Assembly: GCF_020536995.1 (NCBI RefSeq)
Contig: NW_026273344.1
Coordinates: forward strand, 62,001 to 126,000
Direction of reading: 5' to 3'
Length of the DNA: 64,000 nt
Source: Dreissena polymorpha
Lineage: Eukaryota; Mollusca; Bivalvia; Myida; Dreissenidae
Shown: piece by piece, positions 23,955-36,374 of the stretch
Position numbering within the stretch: the first letter of the stretch is position 1
How the letters are laid out: every line of letters begins with the position of its first letter
The notes under the pieces: model-generated
Database searches by the model: none
Told to the model about the DNA's origin: nothing
The model's input: the letters and a program-made list of their open reading frames with translations, nothing else
Position numbers and translations under genes: made by a program

Positions 23955-24690
23955 TTAACGATGTTGACCATTCGCTTAATTGTTATGTTCCTTACGCTGA
24001 CTATCATTTTTTATAAATATAAAGAATTGTATTTTGACTTTGTCCTGCTTTAAAAACCGTTTATAGCATACGTATCATATAATAATGTGCAAAAAGCGAA
24101 TATGAAAAAATATTACAGTTATTACTCTTACAAATTATTGTGAAATGGAACTTAATATTCTTGTCACCGGAATTTTGCCATCTAATGTATAACTGGATTT
24201 GTATTTTTCGGTCGCACGTAATAGTATTGATGTATGTATGCACGTGTGTACTTTTACTTGTATTTCAAACATTTGAGTAACATTATTGTTTGTATGGAAT
24301 AACACAAATAAATGTAAAGTAACTCTTTTTTCGTTCATTGATATCAACATAAATCACAAACATAGTATCGTGCCTAATATTTCTATCATTTCATAAAATA
24401 AAAATCTCTCATAACATTAAAACAACAACAACTCTCTTCTAACCGATAAAGACATGCAAATACACAAAGAAGTTTTTTATATTTGTTTGTTGCTGTTATT
24501 ATGTTTGTTCTATTTTTCAAGGATTTTACTTTAATAGCATATTCGGCCAGATGGGTACTTAATAAACTATACATTATATTATTGGATGGCACTGAAAATG
24601 ACAGAAGATGCAAAAAGCAATAAGATGGTAGATAAGAATAGGCAAAACCTAATCAAACTGAAACAAAACGCAATGATCTTATAAACTCCT

Positions 24691-25669
24691 CAATCTCCAC
24701 GCAGAGTTGTCATTCCTTGCTCTCACATACAACTCTGCGAAATGCTCAGCTTGCCATTTTGCCTATGAAATAGGTAAAACCGAACAAACGCATTCAATGT
24801 ATATTTGATTGGATATTTAAGATCGCACGTATTAAATGAAGAAATATGACTTTTAAATGTACGATAAATCGTGCAAAAACTTGCGAGTTTTAATGCAACT
24901 CTTTGGAACTATTTTATTGCCCATTTACGCAGATGGAATCATTCCACGCACTTTACAAATGTAAACAATTGAACATAATGTTTATTGAGTGACGTTAGGA
25001 ATTGCTTCGACGTGTGTATGTATGTTGGTTTCTTAACATCAAAAAACCATATCAATTTTATAATAATGAATTAAGACTGATATAAGATATCATGGTATGA
25101 GATGGTTTTCTTTAATGCAGTGAATGCAATGTAACCGTCGTGCAAGAGATTGTTTAGTATACTGTAACCTAAATGGTGAACGCTTGATATGATCATGACA
25201 TGAATTTGACGCTTTCATAACAATAGTCCGTTCTGAGCCCAACACAGAGGTGAATGTAATGTAACCGTCGTGCACGAGATTGTAAACTCCTAAGCATTGT
25301 GTACACATCGGTCTTACTGACACACTGGTCTTACTGACCTATGTACTAACGCGAAAGGAATTGTGGGTATCACTTCTTTTACGAGCGAAAAGTGAAAGCG
25401 AAAGTAGGTAAGGTAATCGTGCTTCTGATAATCTCTATCAGTCTTAAAAGAGATTCAAAATCACATTTAAACATAATTAAATAACATTTCTTTAAACAAC
25501 ATTTCGTTTTAACACACAATAAAAAACGAGTTTTCTTTTATTATAAACATTTTCATTCCTACGCAGAACTACTTTGGCTGAAGCATAATTCACTAAACAA
25601 GGGGAATGTGATGCGTCTTAGTATAGAGGTGACAATAACGTAGTGACGTCACCATATATGTATAGAATG
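24691..25669. mobile_element. 979-bp insertion with 7-bp target duplication
   Basis: AACTCCT occurs at 24684-24690 and again at 25670-25676, while unit A has it once (7824-7830) in otherwise matching flanks. Near the left end is a hairpin, CGCAGAGTTGT at 24700-24710 pairing with ACAACTCTGCG at 24729-24739. A 25-bp motif containing AATGTAACCGTCGTGCA occurs twice (near 25128 and 25259). There is no transposase; terminal repeats are weak, so the superfamily is unknown. Confidence 0.8.
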
Positions 25670-26354
25670 AACTCCTTTGTAGTAATAAGGAGAAAGCAAA
25701 GTTAACGTTTTTCTTATCATCCATCTTTGAAAGAAGTCAAGTGTTGTATATGTTATTTACTAAATGCATTATAACTAAAGTAGGAAAACACAAGGAATGG
25801 CTAATAACTAAGAACCATTAATATGTGTTGTTTTATTAGTACCTCAAGATTAAGGTTTTTTGCGATGCCCGAACAGCTACAATAGACTCTGACCAAAGTA
25901 CCGAGGCAGTCGATTAAGTATTTCTTAGTTTCAGGTTTATTTTTAGTCTGATTGGTCAAACCAAAGTACCAACGCTGTCGATTAAGTATTTCTTAGTTTC
26001 AGGTTTATTTTAAGTCTGATTGGTCATTGCATTTCTCTGGCATAAGTGACATTCTTGACATAAGAATCATATCCAAGTCAATAGCTGTGGCAATTGTTCA
26101 TCACTGTAACCGTTCAGAGTATTATTCGCGGATGCAGATTCTAAATCACGAAGTTATTTTGATATGTAGACTACTGTGAGGTTTCCTTAAAAAAAATGTT
26201 TATCTCATCATGCATCGATCTGGTATACTAAAATTATTGATATTATTGATACTCCTTACGACGTCGTTTTAATATCCATCACCAATCATTGACTTAAAAT
26301 AAAATAGACTAAACCCAAATGAAACATTTTATTCGTTTTCAGTACAGTATATGA

Positions 26355-26463
<109 letters not shown>

Positions 26464-27704
26464 TTTTGATATAAATACATGAATATGTTATCTTCGATCT
26501 TTAAGCTCAAATATGATCACGTATATCTCAAACTTTGAAATAAAATAAACTCTTATACATTCCTTAGTTCACGTGTTTTAAATAAGGAAATTTATTTCTG
26601 GCTATTACTCCTTTACCGAAGAGCACGGCGAAACATGAGCCTCTTAAGTTACTGCACATCTTTATATTGGGGGACACTTAACCCCAGGTATTTTATGCTG
26701 AATATTAGGAAACGACAAAAAGTAAATATCACGAACAGCCTGAAATAGAGCCGAATCAAAAAGGAAAATTTACAACGAAAAATTAATTCTTTATAAGGCC
26801 GATTCTCATTTAAATACCATGTCGTGTATATGTAAATATATTTTGTTATAGAAAATATGTTTTCAATCAGATGTAACCTAATGCAGCGTCATCGGATCCG
26901 TCACCGGATCCGGTTAGTGTCGTTTCGGTTTCGTACAAGTTTAGTTGTTTACAATCGATCGAAAATCAATCAGCAATAGCATGGGATCAATTTTGAATTT
27001 AGCACGAGTACATTAATAAGTATTTACAACAAGTAAATAAATACTTAACAATACAACATAACACAAAATGTACTGTTATCAACGTTTGGGATGGCCATAT
27101 CAAAACCATTGGATGTTTCAACCTGCGCATGATCTTCTTTAAAGAGCTAGAATTGCTCCAAAAACGAACGCATTTTTTTTATAACACAACCGTACAGCTC
27201 AAACAGCATCACCATATATTGAACCATTTCGAAGACACAAACAAAAAACTTACTTTTTAATGTATTTTGTATCCATAAACAGTCTCAAAAACAAACAATA
27301 CATCCATTCAATTAAAATTATCATCGACTCACCTAAATTCGCGACTAACCTAAATTCGCAGATTTTGTTTTCGTCACGTGACCGATACAGAGATTTGTTT
27401 CTGCGCATGCGTGATCGTGGCGATATGCGAATGAATGTTTACTCGATTGAAACGATTGAAGATTTGTGACAAATAATGCATTTTAAAGAAGTAAAAAGTG
27501 TGGATTACAATCAATTAGCCAAAATTACATATTTTCTTAACAACAATAATATCCGACCATTGAATTTCATATATTTTTAGAGAAAAACAGATATCATGAT
27601 GTTTTGCTGTCGTCTGATATTGTAGTAGCACTGCTTTATATGTAAATGTTACGCTTCGAACATGAATATGGCTCACACATGATGTATAATGCGTTTCTTA
27701 GACC

Positions 27705-29450
27705 ATGAAAATTAAGCTAATTTGTATTTCTTTTTTGTTTTTTAATGCCACCTCTAAGGATGCTCGCAAAAAGTATACGCTTTATTCACCGACTGCCTTG
27801 ATTTGTGCTTACAAAGCTGTTAAGGAGGAGAATGTTTCCGTTCTTAGAGCCTCACAATTATTCAGAGTGCCTGAAAGCACATTACTTTACAGGGTCTTGG
27901 GAGAAATCTACCCAGACATAATTGTTATGGGAGCTGCTCCCATTTTCTCACAGCTGGAAGAGGCCGAACATTTTTAACATGGTTAAACATTTTCAAACCA
28001 TTGCCAACTACGGGTATGGCTATTCATGGTAGGAAAGCATCGATGTAGCTACTGAGTATGCTATTAGTATTGGTAAGAGAACCCCAAACAAGTCATTATC
28101 CTTTCATTGGTTAGAGGGTTTCAGAAGCAGATGGCCTGAAATAAAGAAATTTAACCCCAGGTCTTTTGAGTTGGCCCGAGCAAAAATGACAAAAGAGGCA
28201 GTAGTTATGGACTATTTTGGTAACCTGTAGTCGTGCCTTACCAAGCACAACTTTCTCGACGAACCATATTTAGTGTTTAACGTGGATGAAAAGGGCATCA
28301 CTTGTGAACACAAACCGCCAAGTATTATCGCAAGAGCTGACCATTGTCCACCTGCAGTGACCTCCGGTAAATGCAAAACAGTGACACTTATCGGTTGCGA
28401 AAGCGCTGCGGGCCAGGCTCTACCACCATATTTTGTTTTCCCTGGAAAACGGCTCATGCCTGAGTTGTTGCTCAGTTGTTCATCTGGTACGGCTGCTGTC
28501 ATGACTGAAACTGGTTGGTCAAATTCATCGGTTTTCAGGGACTTTTTGGAAAACCATTTCATGAAATACATACCTGGTCGCTCTGAGGAGAAGGTTCTCC
28601 CAATTCTCGATGGTCACCGCTCACATGTATCAGTGGGTCTAGTTGACTGGGCAAAAGCAAACAACATTGTGCTTTTCATTATTCCACCCCATACAAGCCA
28701 TATTCTGCATCCCCTTGACTTATCATGTTATGGACCTTTTCAGCGTATGTATAATTCGGCATGTCATAAACTAATGCGCCAAACCGCTGCTGTAATTACA
28801 ATGCATAACATTTGTGGACTGGCCTGCAAGGTTTACTATCAGGCTCTAAGAGCTGACAATCTCCATTTTGGAATCAAGCGAACTGAAATTAACCCTCTCA
28901 ACCCGGAGACCATTCCAACAGAGAATTTCATTCCTGCTGAACTGTATGCCTGTAAGGACAGTGACAGTGATGCAACTAATGAAGGTGGGTTACGCACACT
29001 GACGGAAGATTATGACATGTTTGCCTGCAAAGAAAAAGAATTAAAAGAAATCAAAACAAAATCTATAAATAAGAAAGCAAACAGAAGAAACATCAGTAAA
29101 ATCATTGCAGGTGATTATGCAGCTGACTCAGTTGCATATGAAAAATCAACTGCGTACGAAAATGAGCAATCAAAGTCTAAACACTCAAGTGAAAAACGAA
29201 AAAAAAACTTAAAACACCCAAAACAAATATGAAGAAAACAAACCAAGAACCTTTAGCTGGCCCCTCTCGCAAAACTGGAGTCGGAAGCTCTGATGATGAA
29301 TCCATTGATGATGAGGATAAATGCTGCGTGTGCAATTTGTTTACACCACAGGAAGTGTTCGGTGCAACTTCACTCATCTTTACTAAATGGGCCCAGTGTG
29401 ATCGTGTGAGAAATGGGAACAATATTACCTAAATATATATTACCCCGTTT
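27705..29450 (+). pseudogene. pogo/Tigger-like DDE transposase (Tc1/mariner superfamily), broken
   Basis: 27750-27977 encodes a psq/CENP-B-type helix-turn-helix (KKYTLYSPTALICAYKAV ... VSVLRASQLFRVPESTL). Out-of-phase sequence to 28230 continues with HFQTIANYGYG, SLSFHWLEGFRSRWP and a TAG before SCLTKHNF. From 28273 a long frame carries the DDE domain: NVDEKGI (first Asp), LDGHRSH (second Asp) and HPLDLSCYGPFQ (third Asp), with 35 residues between the last two (DD35D). A lysine-rich tail ends at 29232. Another frame (29229-29430) holds a PHD-like start, CCVCNLFTPQEV to KWAQCD. The expected W-x-H-x-x-C end appears as WTHLSYC at 40769-40789, beyond the 11.3-kb Harbinger-like insertion. Frame breaks near 27977, 28215 and 29232 mean it is not functional as it stands. 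Confidence 0.85.
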
Positions 29451-31978
29451 CATCAAAACATGCGATGCGATATCATGGCCGATTGCCGATCGCTGATTGT
29501 ATACCTGCGATTGCTAATGCGTTTCATCAAACATATCGCAGTTTCTTGTCGGTAGTTTTGTGTGATTAGCGATAAATACTATTAAAATGATGTCAAAAAC
29601 ATATGACGTCAAAAAACGGGCACCTGCCGATCTCGCGCCACCTGTCATATTTAACAGACGGTACGTCAACAAAAATGGAAACACTTGTTGAGAATAGAAG
29701 TGCCACTTGGCAGCCGAGAGAGCTTGAAGAGTTGTTGCAATGAATACAAGAGCATTATGAAGTGCTGTTTGGGAAGTTTTCCGCCAATTTATCAAAGACG
29801 GCCAAAGACCGGACAAGTTCTGAAATTGTATAAACGTGAGTTAAAATTTACATTGACATGGTCATAAATTTCTTGTTCTTTTCACATTAAATTGGGGGCC
29901 AGCTTGAAACATAGTTACATTGGTATGGACACATTAACGTTATACAGGTTTTGTGTAATGATTATCTAAATAATGTAAAATCATTAAGTTCAAATGCAGC
30001 CTGACTGCCATGCACAGAAAGAAAGGATTTGAAATTGTTTACTTTTCAGCATTGATATTCCTTGACATTTTGATTGAGAATATGCACACTAATTCCAGTG
30101 TGCAAATTACTAAGTATAAATAATTTATAATACCCCTGAAAAATAGAATTGATCTATTAATGAAGTGTTTATGAATGAAAATATAAAAAAAAATAACCAA
30201 TTTTTTTTATAATAGAAAGATGTGTCTCATGATTATTCTATCTCAATTCTATTTCAATTTAATCTTTTCAAACATACTAAATTATGAAAAATGCAATGAA
30301 TATAGTGCAAACATGTACAAATGTAATAAAGAAAGAGTAAGTAAAAAAAATCCCCAAAAAAGGGAAACGCCGCGAAAATTCCCCCTCCTAAGGGCTGCGG
30401 ACCCCTTCCCCCAAAGTAGTGTGAGGGCGCTGTATTTTATGAATTTTATATTAAATATACCAGAATAAATTGATCAAGTCTACTGTACTTATATACACTT
30501 CCAAATACAACTCTCCCTCATTAAAGAACATACTGAGATGTTTTCATTTGTTTCATTTGAATCTTTTGCAGAATAAATTGCGTAGGGGGAAATGAGCGGT
30601 ATGTAGACGACACAATGAAGAAGTGGTGTGATTGGAAGGTAAAAATATACCTTATATGTTTATAAAGGAATAAGAATCCATAATGACAAAGACATTCCCA
30701 AAAGTATTTCAGTTCACAGGACATTCGGTCCTACGGACTTACACAACTTGCAGGACCGGACAGGGATTTATAGGACCAAAACATCACGTCACCGACTCAA
30801 AATTGATTTACATAATGCTTATTGGAAAAATGCAATGGAAAATAAGCAACACAACACTGAACAATAACAAATAACTACACACAGTATTCAACAAAAAAAT
30901 ATTTTAACCAAAAAATAGTTGAAAACAAAGCAATTTTCTCAATTGAAAATTCAATTATTGTATACTGGTATGTCAATTGCTTTAAAACAAAAGTTTACAG
31001 GTACTTTTCATATATTGTTTTCCTTATTAAGCAGGGGCCTTGTATAAGCCCCTTCCCCAAAGAGAAAGGCCCCTTCTCCAAACTTAATATCTTAAACATC
31101 CTGCACATTTTACAAAATTGTATGTTTTATCTTGGAAAAATTTCACCCTTTCTCAGTTTTGTGGATATTTCCCCCTGAAAAAGAAGGCCTTTTCCCCGCA
31201 TTGCATGACTGAAGAATGTAAATAAATAATGTTTACACAAAAAATACATTTATACTTGTTTGGAATTAATGCAGTATCTAAAACAACAGAATGCATGTGG
31301 GATGCCATCAGCCAATAACATAATTAAACAGAATAACTTTTAATATTACACCTCAGAGATATTGGTCCTTCTATATCTATATGACCGGTTTCAGTCTGTA
31401 AAATGGGATAGAGGAATCTAATAGTATATGAACCGGTCACTATTTTTTGTATATGGACCGTTCGGGGTTACACACCACTAAATGTGCACTGTGTTGAAGC
31501 GTTTTATTAAACAGCATTGAAACTAATTCAGCATTAACAAGGGTAAAAAAACTTAATTTAGAATAAACGAAACGCTGACCTCAATGCCAACGTTAACATC
31601 TAATGTCTATAACATTAAAGTCAAAACGATATTCACTTCCATTTTCTATTCTTTCATCCCCGTATCGAAACTAATTTTAAATCACACTATTTTATTGTAT
31701 TCCTATCGAAGTTAACATTATGCATGATACACACACAATCCGAAATACGTTTGGCATTCGTTCGATGCCTTACACAAACAACTAACTGTTAAAAAACACC
31801 ACGTCCGATATATCCTTAACATCCAGAGAATTTAGCTCCAACTGGAATGTTTCGTCAGAGAAACTACGTCACACGATATACGTCATCGTTTGCGCATTCA
31901 GTTGCATGAAAAATAAAAATACGGAAAGCCGGTACAACACTGTTCAATGATACAGGGGACACTCTTCGGTGTAATATA

Positions 31979-32146
31979 AGAAATAGTAAACTCCACTTCG
32001 GTCCCAATGGCATTATAGTGACCAGCCAGGCAGCCAAAAACTGTATATGGACCTCAGCCTACGGCTTCGGTCCATATACGGCGTGTGGCTGCCTGGCTGG
32101 TCACTATAATGCCATAGGGACCTCAGTGGGGTTTACTATTTCTTAA
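31979..32146. repeat. Foldback palindrome, about 168 bp
   Basis: The arms 31979-32036 and 32086-32146 are complementary (AAGAAATAGTAAACTCCACT, ATGGCATTATAGTGACCAGC and GCCAGGCAGCCA with their complements). The loop itself folds (TGTATATGGACC at 32042-32053 with GGTCCATATACG at 32069-32080), so the whole unit can form a long cruciform. No coding content. Confidence 0.9.
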
Positions 32147-33329
32147 AAAGCACACAACAATTTATCGGTTTAACGAATATCGCATTGACAACTATTTCAC
32201 GGTCGCGAAATTATATGACAACTCAGAATTATACTACAAATGTCAATAAACTGGCCACCAAGATATATAATTCTACGAAAATTAACTATTGAGCGTTAAT
32301 TTGTTCGGGAACAAATCAAGTCTTTATAATGACAGGGCCAAAACACCAACTTTGAAAATAGTGCCACAGCCTTTTTGTTCGGGGAAAAAGACACAATTTC
32401 CTGGCTTTGTGGAATGAAATATACTAAGGTAGATTGGAAATTAAGAGAAAAATGCATGATTTTAAAGAAAGTTCTGTAGGGGAAATTTTGGTAAAGAGGA
32501 AGAAAAAGATGCTCCTTGCGAAGAAGGGTTTTTTGGCCCTGAAAGAAATAATTACCCTTGGTTTCACTATTTAACATTATTCTGATTGCCTTGAGTTTAT
32601 TATGTGTATGTGATTTATTTTTTGAGGAAGCGATTTGCTAGAGGCGCACGAGGAAATTGAGCGTTGGACTACTTCGATATTGTTATGCTATGTGCGATAT
32701 GTACATGGTCAATACTGTGTATTGGAAAAGGAGGCGCTTACTAAATTCATGAGCGAAAAAATCCCAAATTATATTGTCGTTTTAGCCAAACCATTGAAAA
32801 CATATGCACAATCAATTTAATAATTGTGAAATGTAAATAAATATCAATATAAGGGAATATAGTTGATTTTGGCATTCTTGATAATTTTTATGGAAGGCTA
32901 AAAGAAGAGAATAATTTATTGCCATGCACAGAAATTCCAATACCTCTTAGTTTCTTATGTTTGTGTTGTGTTACAACCAAAAATAGAAGTTTATAGAAAA
33001 TTTGTTTTTGCTATATATAATTTTAGACCAGTAAGGATATTTAATGCACATTTTTGGTGACATTTTAAAATTTACCCCCCCCCCCCCCCCTCACACACCC
33101 ACACACACACTGGTAACGTCATCTCTTGTTACAATACCCTTAATATCTGAATTCATGTTTTAGTTCCAAGTGAACCTGTTCCAGATTCAACCCCAAGCAC
33201 ATCAAAAAGCACTGCTAGTACCCATGCCAGCAATCAAAGGAAGACAGCTATGAAGGGTAGATCAAATTTTCATCAGTCCCATTATGTGACAAAGCTTTAG
33301 TTCTTTTTGCTCATGACACGCCATTGCAC

Positions 33330-33640
33330 TTATACCTTTATATTTAGGTCCATATCTCAGAAACAATTGAAGATATTTGCTCTATACTTCCTTTGCTTGT
33401 TCACTATCATGTGAGGACAACAAAGCACAAGGGCATGTTACCCTAAAATTATTTTTTCTACAGTTTTGCCTTCTTTTTCAAATTAGCCTTTCATATTAAG
33501 TTAACATTTTTGTATAGATCCTTATCTCAGAATCTGTCAATGATATATACTTCCTTTGCTTGTTCATCATCATATGGGGACCACAACTCTCAAGGGCAGA
33601 TAACCTCCATTACACTTGTAGAAATTGCTTTCATAATATT
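33330..33640 (+). repeat. Diverged direct repeat, about 190 bp x 2
   Basis: Two units share landmarks ATATCTCAGAA or TTATCTCAGAA, ATACTTCCTTTGCTTGTTCA and CAAGGGCA. This is a dispersed molluscan repeat style, without coding capacity. Confidence 0.65.
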
Positions 33641-34083
33641 TTCCAGCCCCTAATAAGTGGAGTGGCTGTTCATCGACGGCTATTGTTATAAAGATAATTG
33701 TAATGTCTCACTATGTGTTCCATCATTAATTGATTGATATCATACATTTTTGTTATGAAAGGTGACATGAAGCATACTTGGAGATAAGCATATTGTTCAC
33801 TTCTTAAATGAACACCGATAGTCACTTAGAATAACAACTTTGTAAAAGACAAAGAAATTAATTAATGATTCATTACATAGCTTATAATATCAGTTTTATT
33901 TGATCCCACTAGCAGATTGTAATTGTCATCAGGAGATACTGGACATTTCTCTGCGCATGCTTGAGGAGAGCATAAAGAGAAATGAAATCCTGCGTGAAAT
34001 CAGTTCATCACTAAAATTTACTGCTGGAAAGACATACTTGGCCAGCTTGCTGGACCAGACAAATTTTTAAAAGCGGGGGCATA

Positions 34084-34308
34084 GACAAAACAAGTCTATA
34101 AAATGTGTGTTAATTTACATCTGATAAAGACAAAACAAGTCTAAAAAAATGTGTGTAAATTTACATCTGATAAAGACAAAACAAGTCTATAAAATGTGTG
34201 TTCATTTACATCTGATAAAGACAAAACAAGTCTTTAAAATGTGTGTTCAATTACATCTGATAAAGACGAAACAAGTCTATAGAATGTGTGTTCATTTACT
34301 GGCTGGTA
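34084..34308 (+). repeat. Minisatellite, 45 bp x 5
   Basis: Units start at 34084, 34129, 34175, 34220 and 34265, each GACAAAACAAGTCT followed by AAAATGTGTGTT and TTTACATCTGATAAA. It begins just after the last exon of the Myb/SANT-like gene. Confidence 0.92.
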
Positions 34309-35505
34309 GATAATAAGTTATCCTTGCACCTGGGGAAAACTGAATATATTCTTTTCGGCCTAAAACAAAAATTAAGTAAGCAAGGGTCTACACAAGTCAC
34401 TTGTAATGGTCATAAGATAAATAGTACTAAACAAGTTAAGTACTTACGACTACCGGTAGATTGTTTTTTATCACTCTGGTGAAGCTATTATACAAAATAT
34501 TGTCTCTACAGTCAATGGTAAATTTTTTGTATAGACACAATAGTTGTCTGGATTTTAACACATGTAAAATGTTATCATCTGTACTTTTACAGTGTCACTT
34601 CGATTATTCTTGTTCATCCTGGTACGAAGGTCTGAATAAATGTCTAAAATATAAACTCCAAATTGTCCAAAACAAGATAATCAGATTTATAAAAGGTTAC
34701 TATATCCAAGACATTCTATTACTTGGCAGGACTATGTTCAACTGAATATGTTTATTGTCAGCAATAGAGTAAAACAGCTAAGGCTTAATCACATGCATAA
34801 AGTCTATTATAAGACATGTTCTTCATATCTTAGGGAAAACTTTGTTAATAGCTCTAAAGCAACAAAGCAATTTATTTTTATTTAACCTAGTGTCCATAAT
34901 ACGTCTTGTAAACAGACTTTCTTATATACTGGACCAAGAAACTGGAACTCTTTCCCTGACAATATTAAAGGTGTAAAAAATATTGTTAGGTTGGAACAAT
35001 TAGTGAAAAAGGACCTTCTTAAACAACAAGTATCAGAAAGTAAATGTGACTTTTTATTTTATAAATACTATGATGCAACAATCATCTGTGATAACCATGT
35101 TAAATTGTGATATAATGCATAACAAAATGAACGCATAATTTTAATTATCTCGTTTTGTACCAAAATCTTAATTGATAATTGTTGATGTTGTTTGTTCATA
35201 TAGTTATGTATCTTTGAATCACTTTGCTTTTCATGGTGTGTTTTATGAACCCCATTGGAAATAAGCTGAAAGCTAAATGGGTTATCCATAGGTCCTTAGC
35301 ATTCAAGCTTATATGTACCTACTTTAGTTATAGAACCTCTGTATTGTTAAAAGTATGCATACAGCAACAACGTTTTATTTGATGCTCTTAAATTGGTATT
35401 TTAAATCAGCCTAGTCATAATTCTTTGAAATCTGTGATATATTCTTTGTCTCATGTCGTATTTATTTGTATGTGCTAATGATCTAAATGTAAATAAATAA
35501 ATATA
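34290..35505 (+). pseudogene. LINE 3' fragment (RT thumb and tail), CR1/L2-like
   Basis: VDNKLSLHLGKTEYILFG (34306-34365), VTCNGHKINSTKQVKYLRL and LLQCHFDYSCSSWYEGL with QIVQNKIIRFI are typical of the region after the RT catalytic box in CR1/L2-group elements. The frame changes near 34480 and stops at 34743. Recognisable downstream pieces (RVKQLRLNHMHKVYY, GPRNWNSFPDNIKG) run to about 35040, and the element ends in an AAATAAATAAAT-type tail near 35505. It is 5'-truncated and dead. Confidence 0.8.
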
Positions 35506-35509
35506 TAAC

Positions 35510-36105
35510 AAGGGCTGTTTGTAAAACATGCATTCCCCTCATATGGGCTGTCAGTTGTGATGGCAGCCATTGTGTGAATACGTTTTTTGTCACTGTGACC
35601 TTGACCTTTGACCTAGTGACCTGAAAATCAATAGGGGTTATCTGCCAGTCATGATCAATCTACCAATAAAGTTTCATGATCCTAGGCCTAATTATTCTTG
35701 AGTAATCATCAGGAAACCATTTTACTGTTTAGAGTCACTGTGACCTTGACCTTTGACCTAGTAATCTGAAAATATATAGGGGTCATCTGCCAGTCATGAT
35801 CAATGTACCTATGAAGTTCATGATCCTAGGCGTAAGCATTCTTGAGTTATCATCCGGAAACCGTTTTGCTGTTTCGAGTCACTGTGACCTTGACCTTTGA
35901 CTTAGTGACCCGAAAATCAATAGGGGTCACCTGCCAGTCATGATCAATGTACCTATGAAGTTTCAATATACTAGGCCTAGGCGTTCTTGAGTTATCATCC
36001 GGAAACGATATGGTGGAGGTGGACGGACGGACCAACGGACCGACAGACCGACGGACTGACATGTGCAAAACAATATACCCCCTCTTCTTCGAAGGGGGGC
36101 ATAAA
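35510..36105 (+). repeat. Helitron-like non-autonomous element with about 153-bp tandem units
   Basis: Three and a half units carry GTGACCTTGACCTTTGACCT, CAGTCATGATCAAT and TCATCMGGAAACC landmarks (35588, 35732 and 35879 starts). A GACGGACGGACC-type tract follows (36021-36060), then a hairpin CCCCCTCTTCTTCGAAGGGG ending GGCATAA. Hairpin near the 3' end, no terminal inverted repeat and internal tandem units fit non-autonomous Helitron relatives of bivalves. Family assignment is inferred. Confidence 0.55.
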
Positions 36106-36374
36106 TATATATAAATCCACTGATCTTTTGAAAAATGTTTGTTAATCCATGTCATTGCATTGTATTCTTATTTTTGTTTGTAAATGTTATAAACATGTCT
36201 TATGTTTCATGCAATAAACAATGTTGATATGAGCAATAAGGTATGATTTGTTTTGTTCAGTTTTATTATGTTTACATATTGTATTATGTATATATGAGTG
36301 TTTGAATCTGAGTGATATTTTAGAAAACATTTTTTTAAATTAATGATATCTAGTTAAATGATGCCAGTGATTGT

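Larger units (their letters stand above)
29675..34070 (+). pseudogene. Harbinger accessory Myb/SANT-like protein, split gene with a stop
   Basis: Exon 1 is 29675-29835 (donor GTGAGT), exon 2 30572-30638 (TTTTGCAG ... GTAAAA), exon 3 33164-33256, exon 4 33916-34070. Exon 1 gives METLVENRSATWQPRELEEL, then HYEVLFGKFSANLSKTAKD; exon 2 gives INCVGGNERYVDDTMKKWCDWK. This matches the trihelix-like Myb/SANT domain found with Harbinger transposases (FGKFS, VGGxxRT, KKWxDWK). Exons 3 and 4 give a Ser/Thr-rich linker (VPSEPVPDSTPSTSKS) and a helical tail (MLEESIKRNEILREISSSL). Exon 1 has an in-frame TGA at 29741 and TAA near its end. Phase suggests a further exon between 2 and 3 that I cannot locate. 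Confidence 0.72.

Noticed and set aside
28212-28571. Minus-strand frame of 119 codons
   Set aside because: Antisense shadow of the pogo-like DDE domain, which shows clear catalytic motifs on the plus strand.
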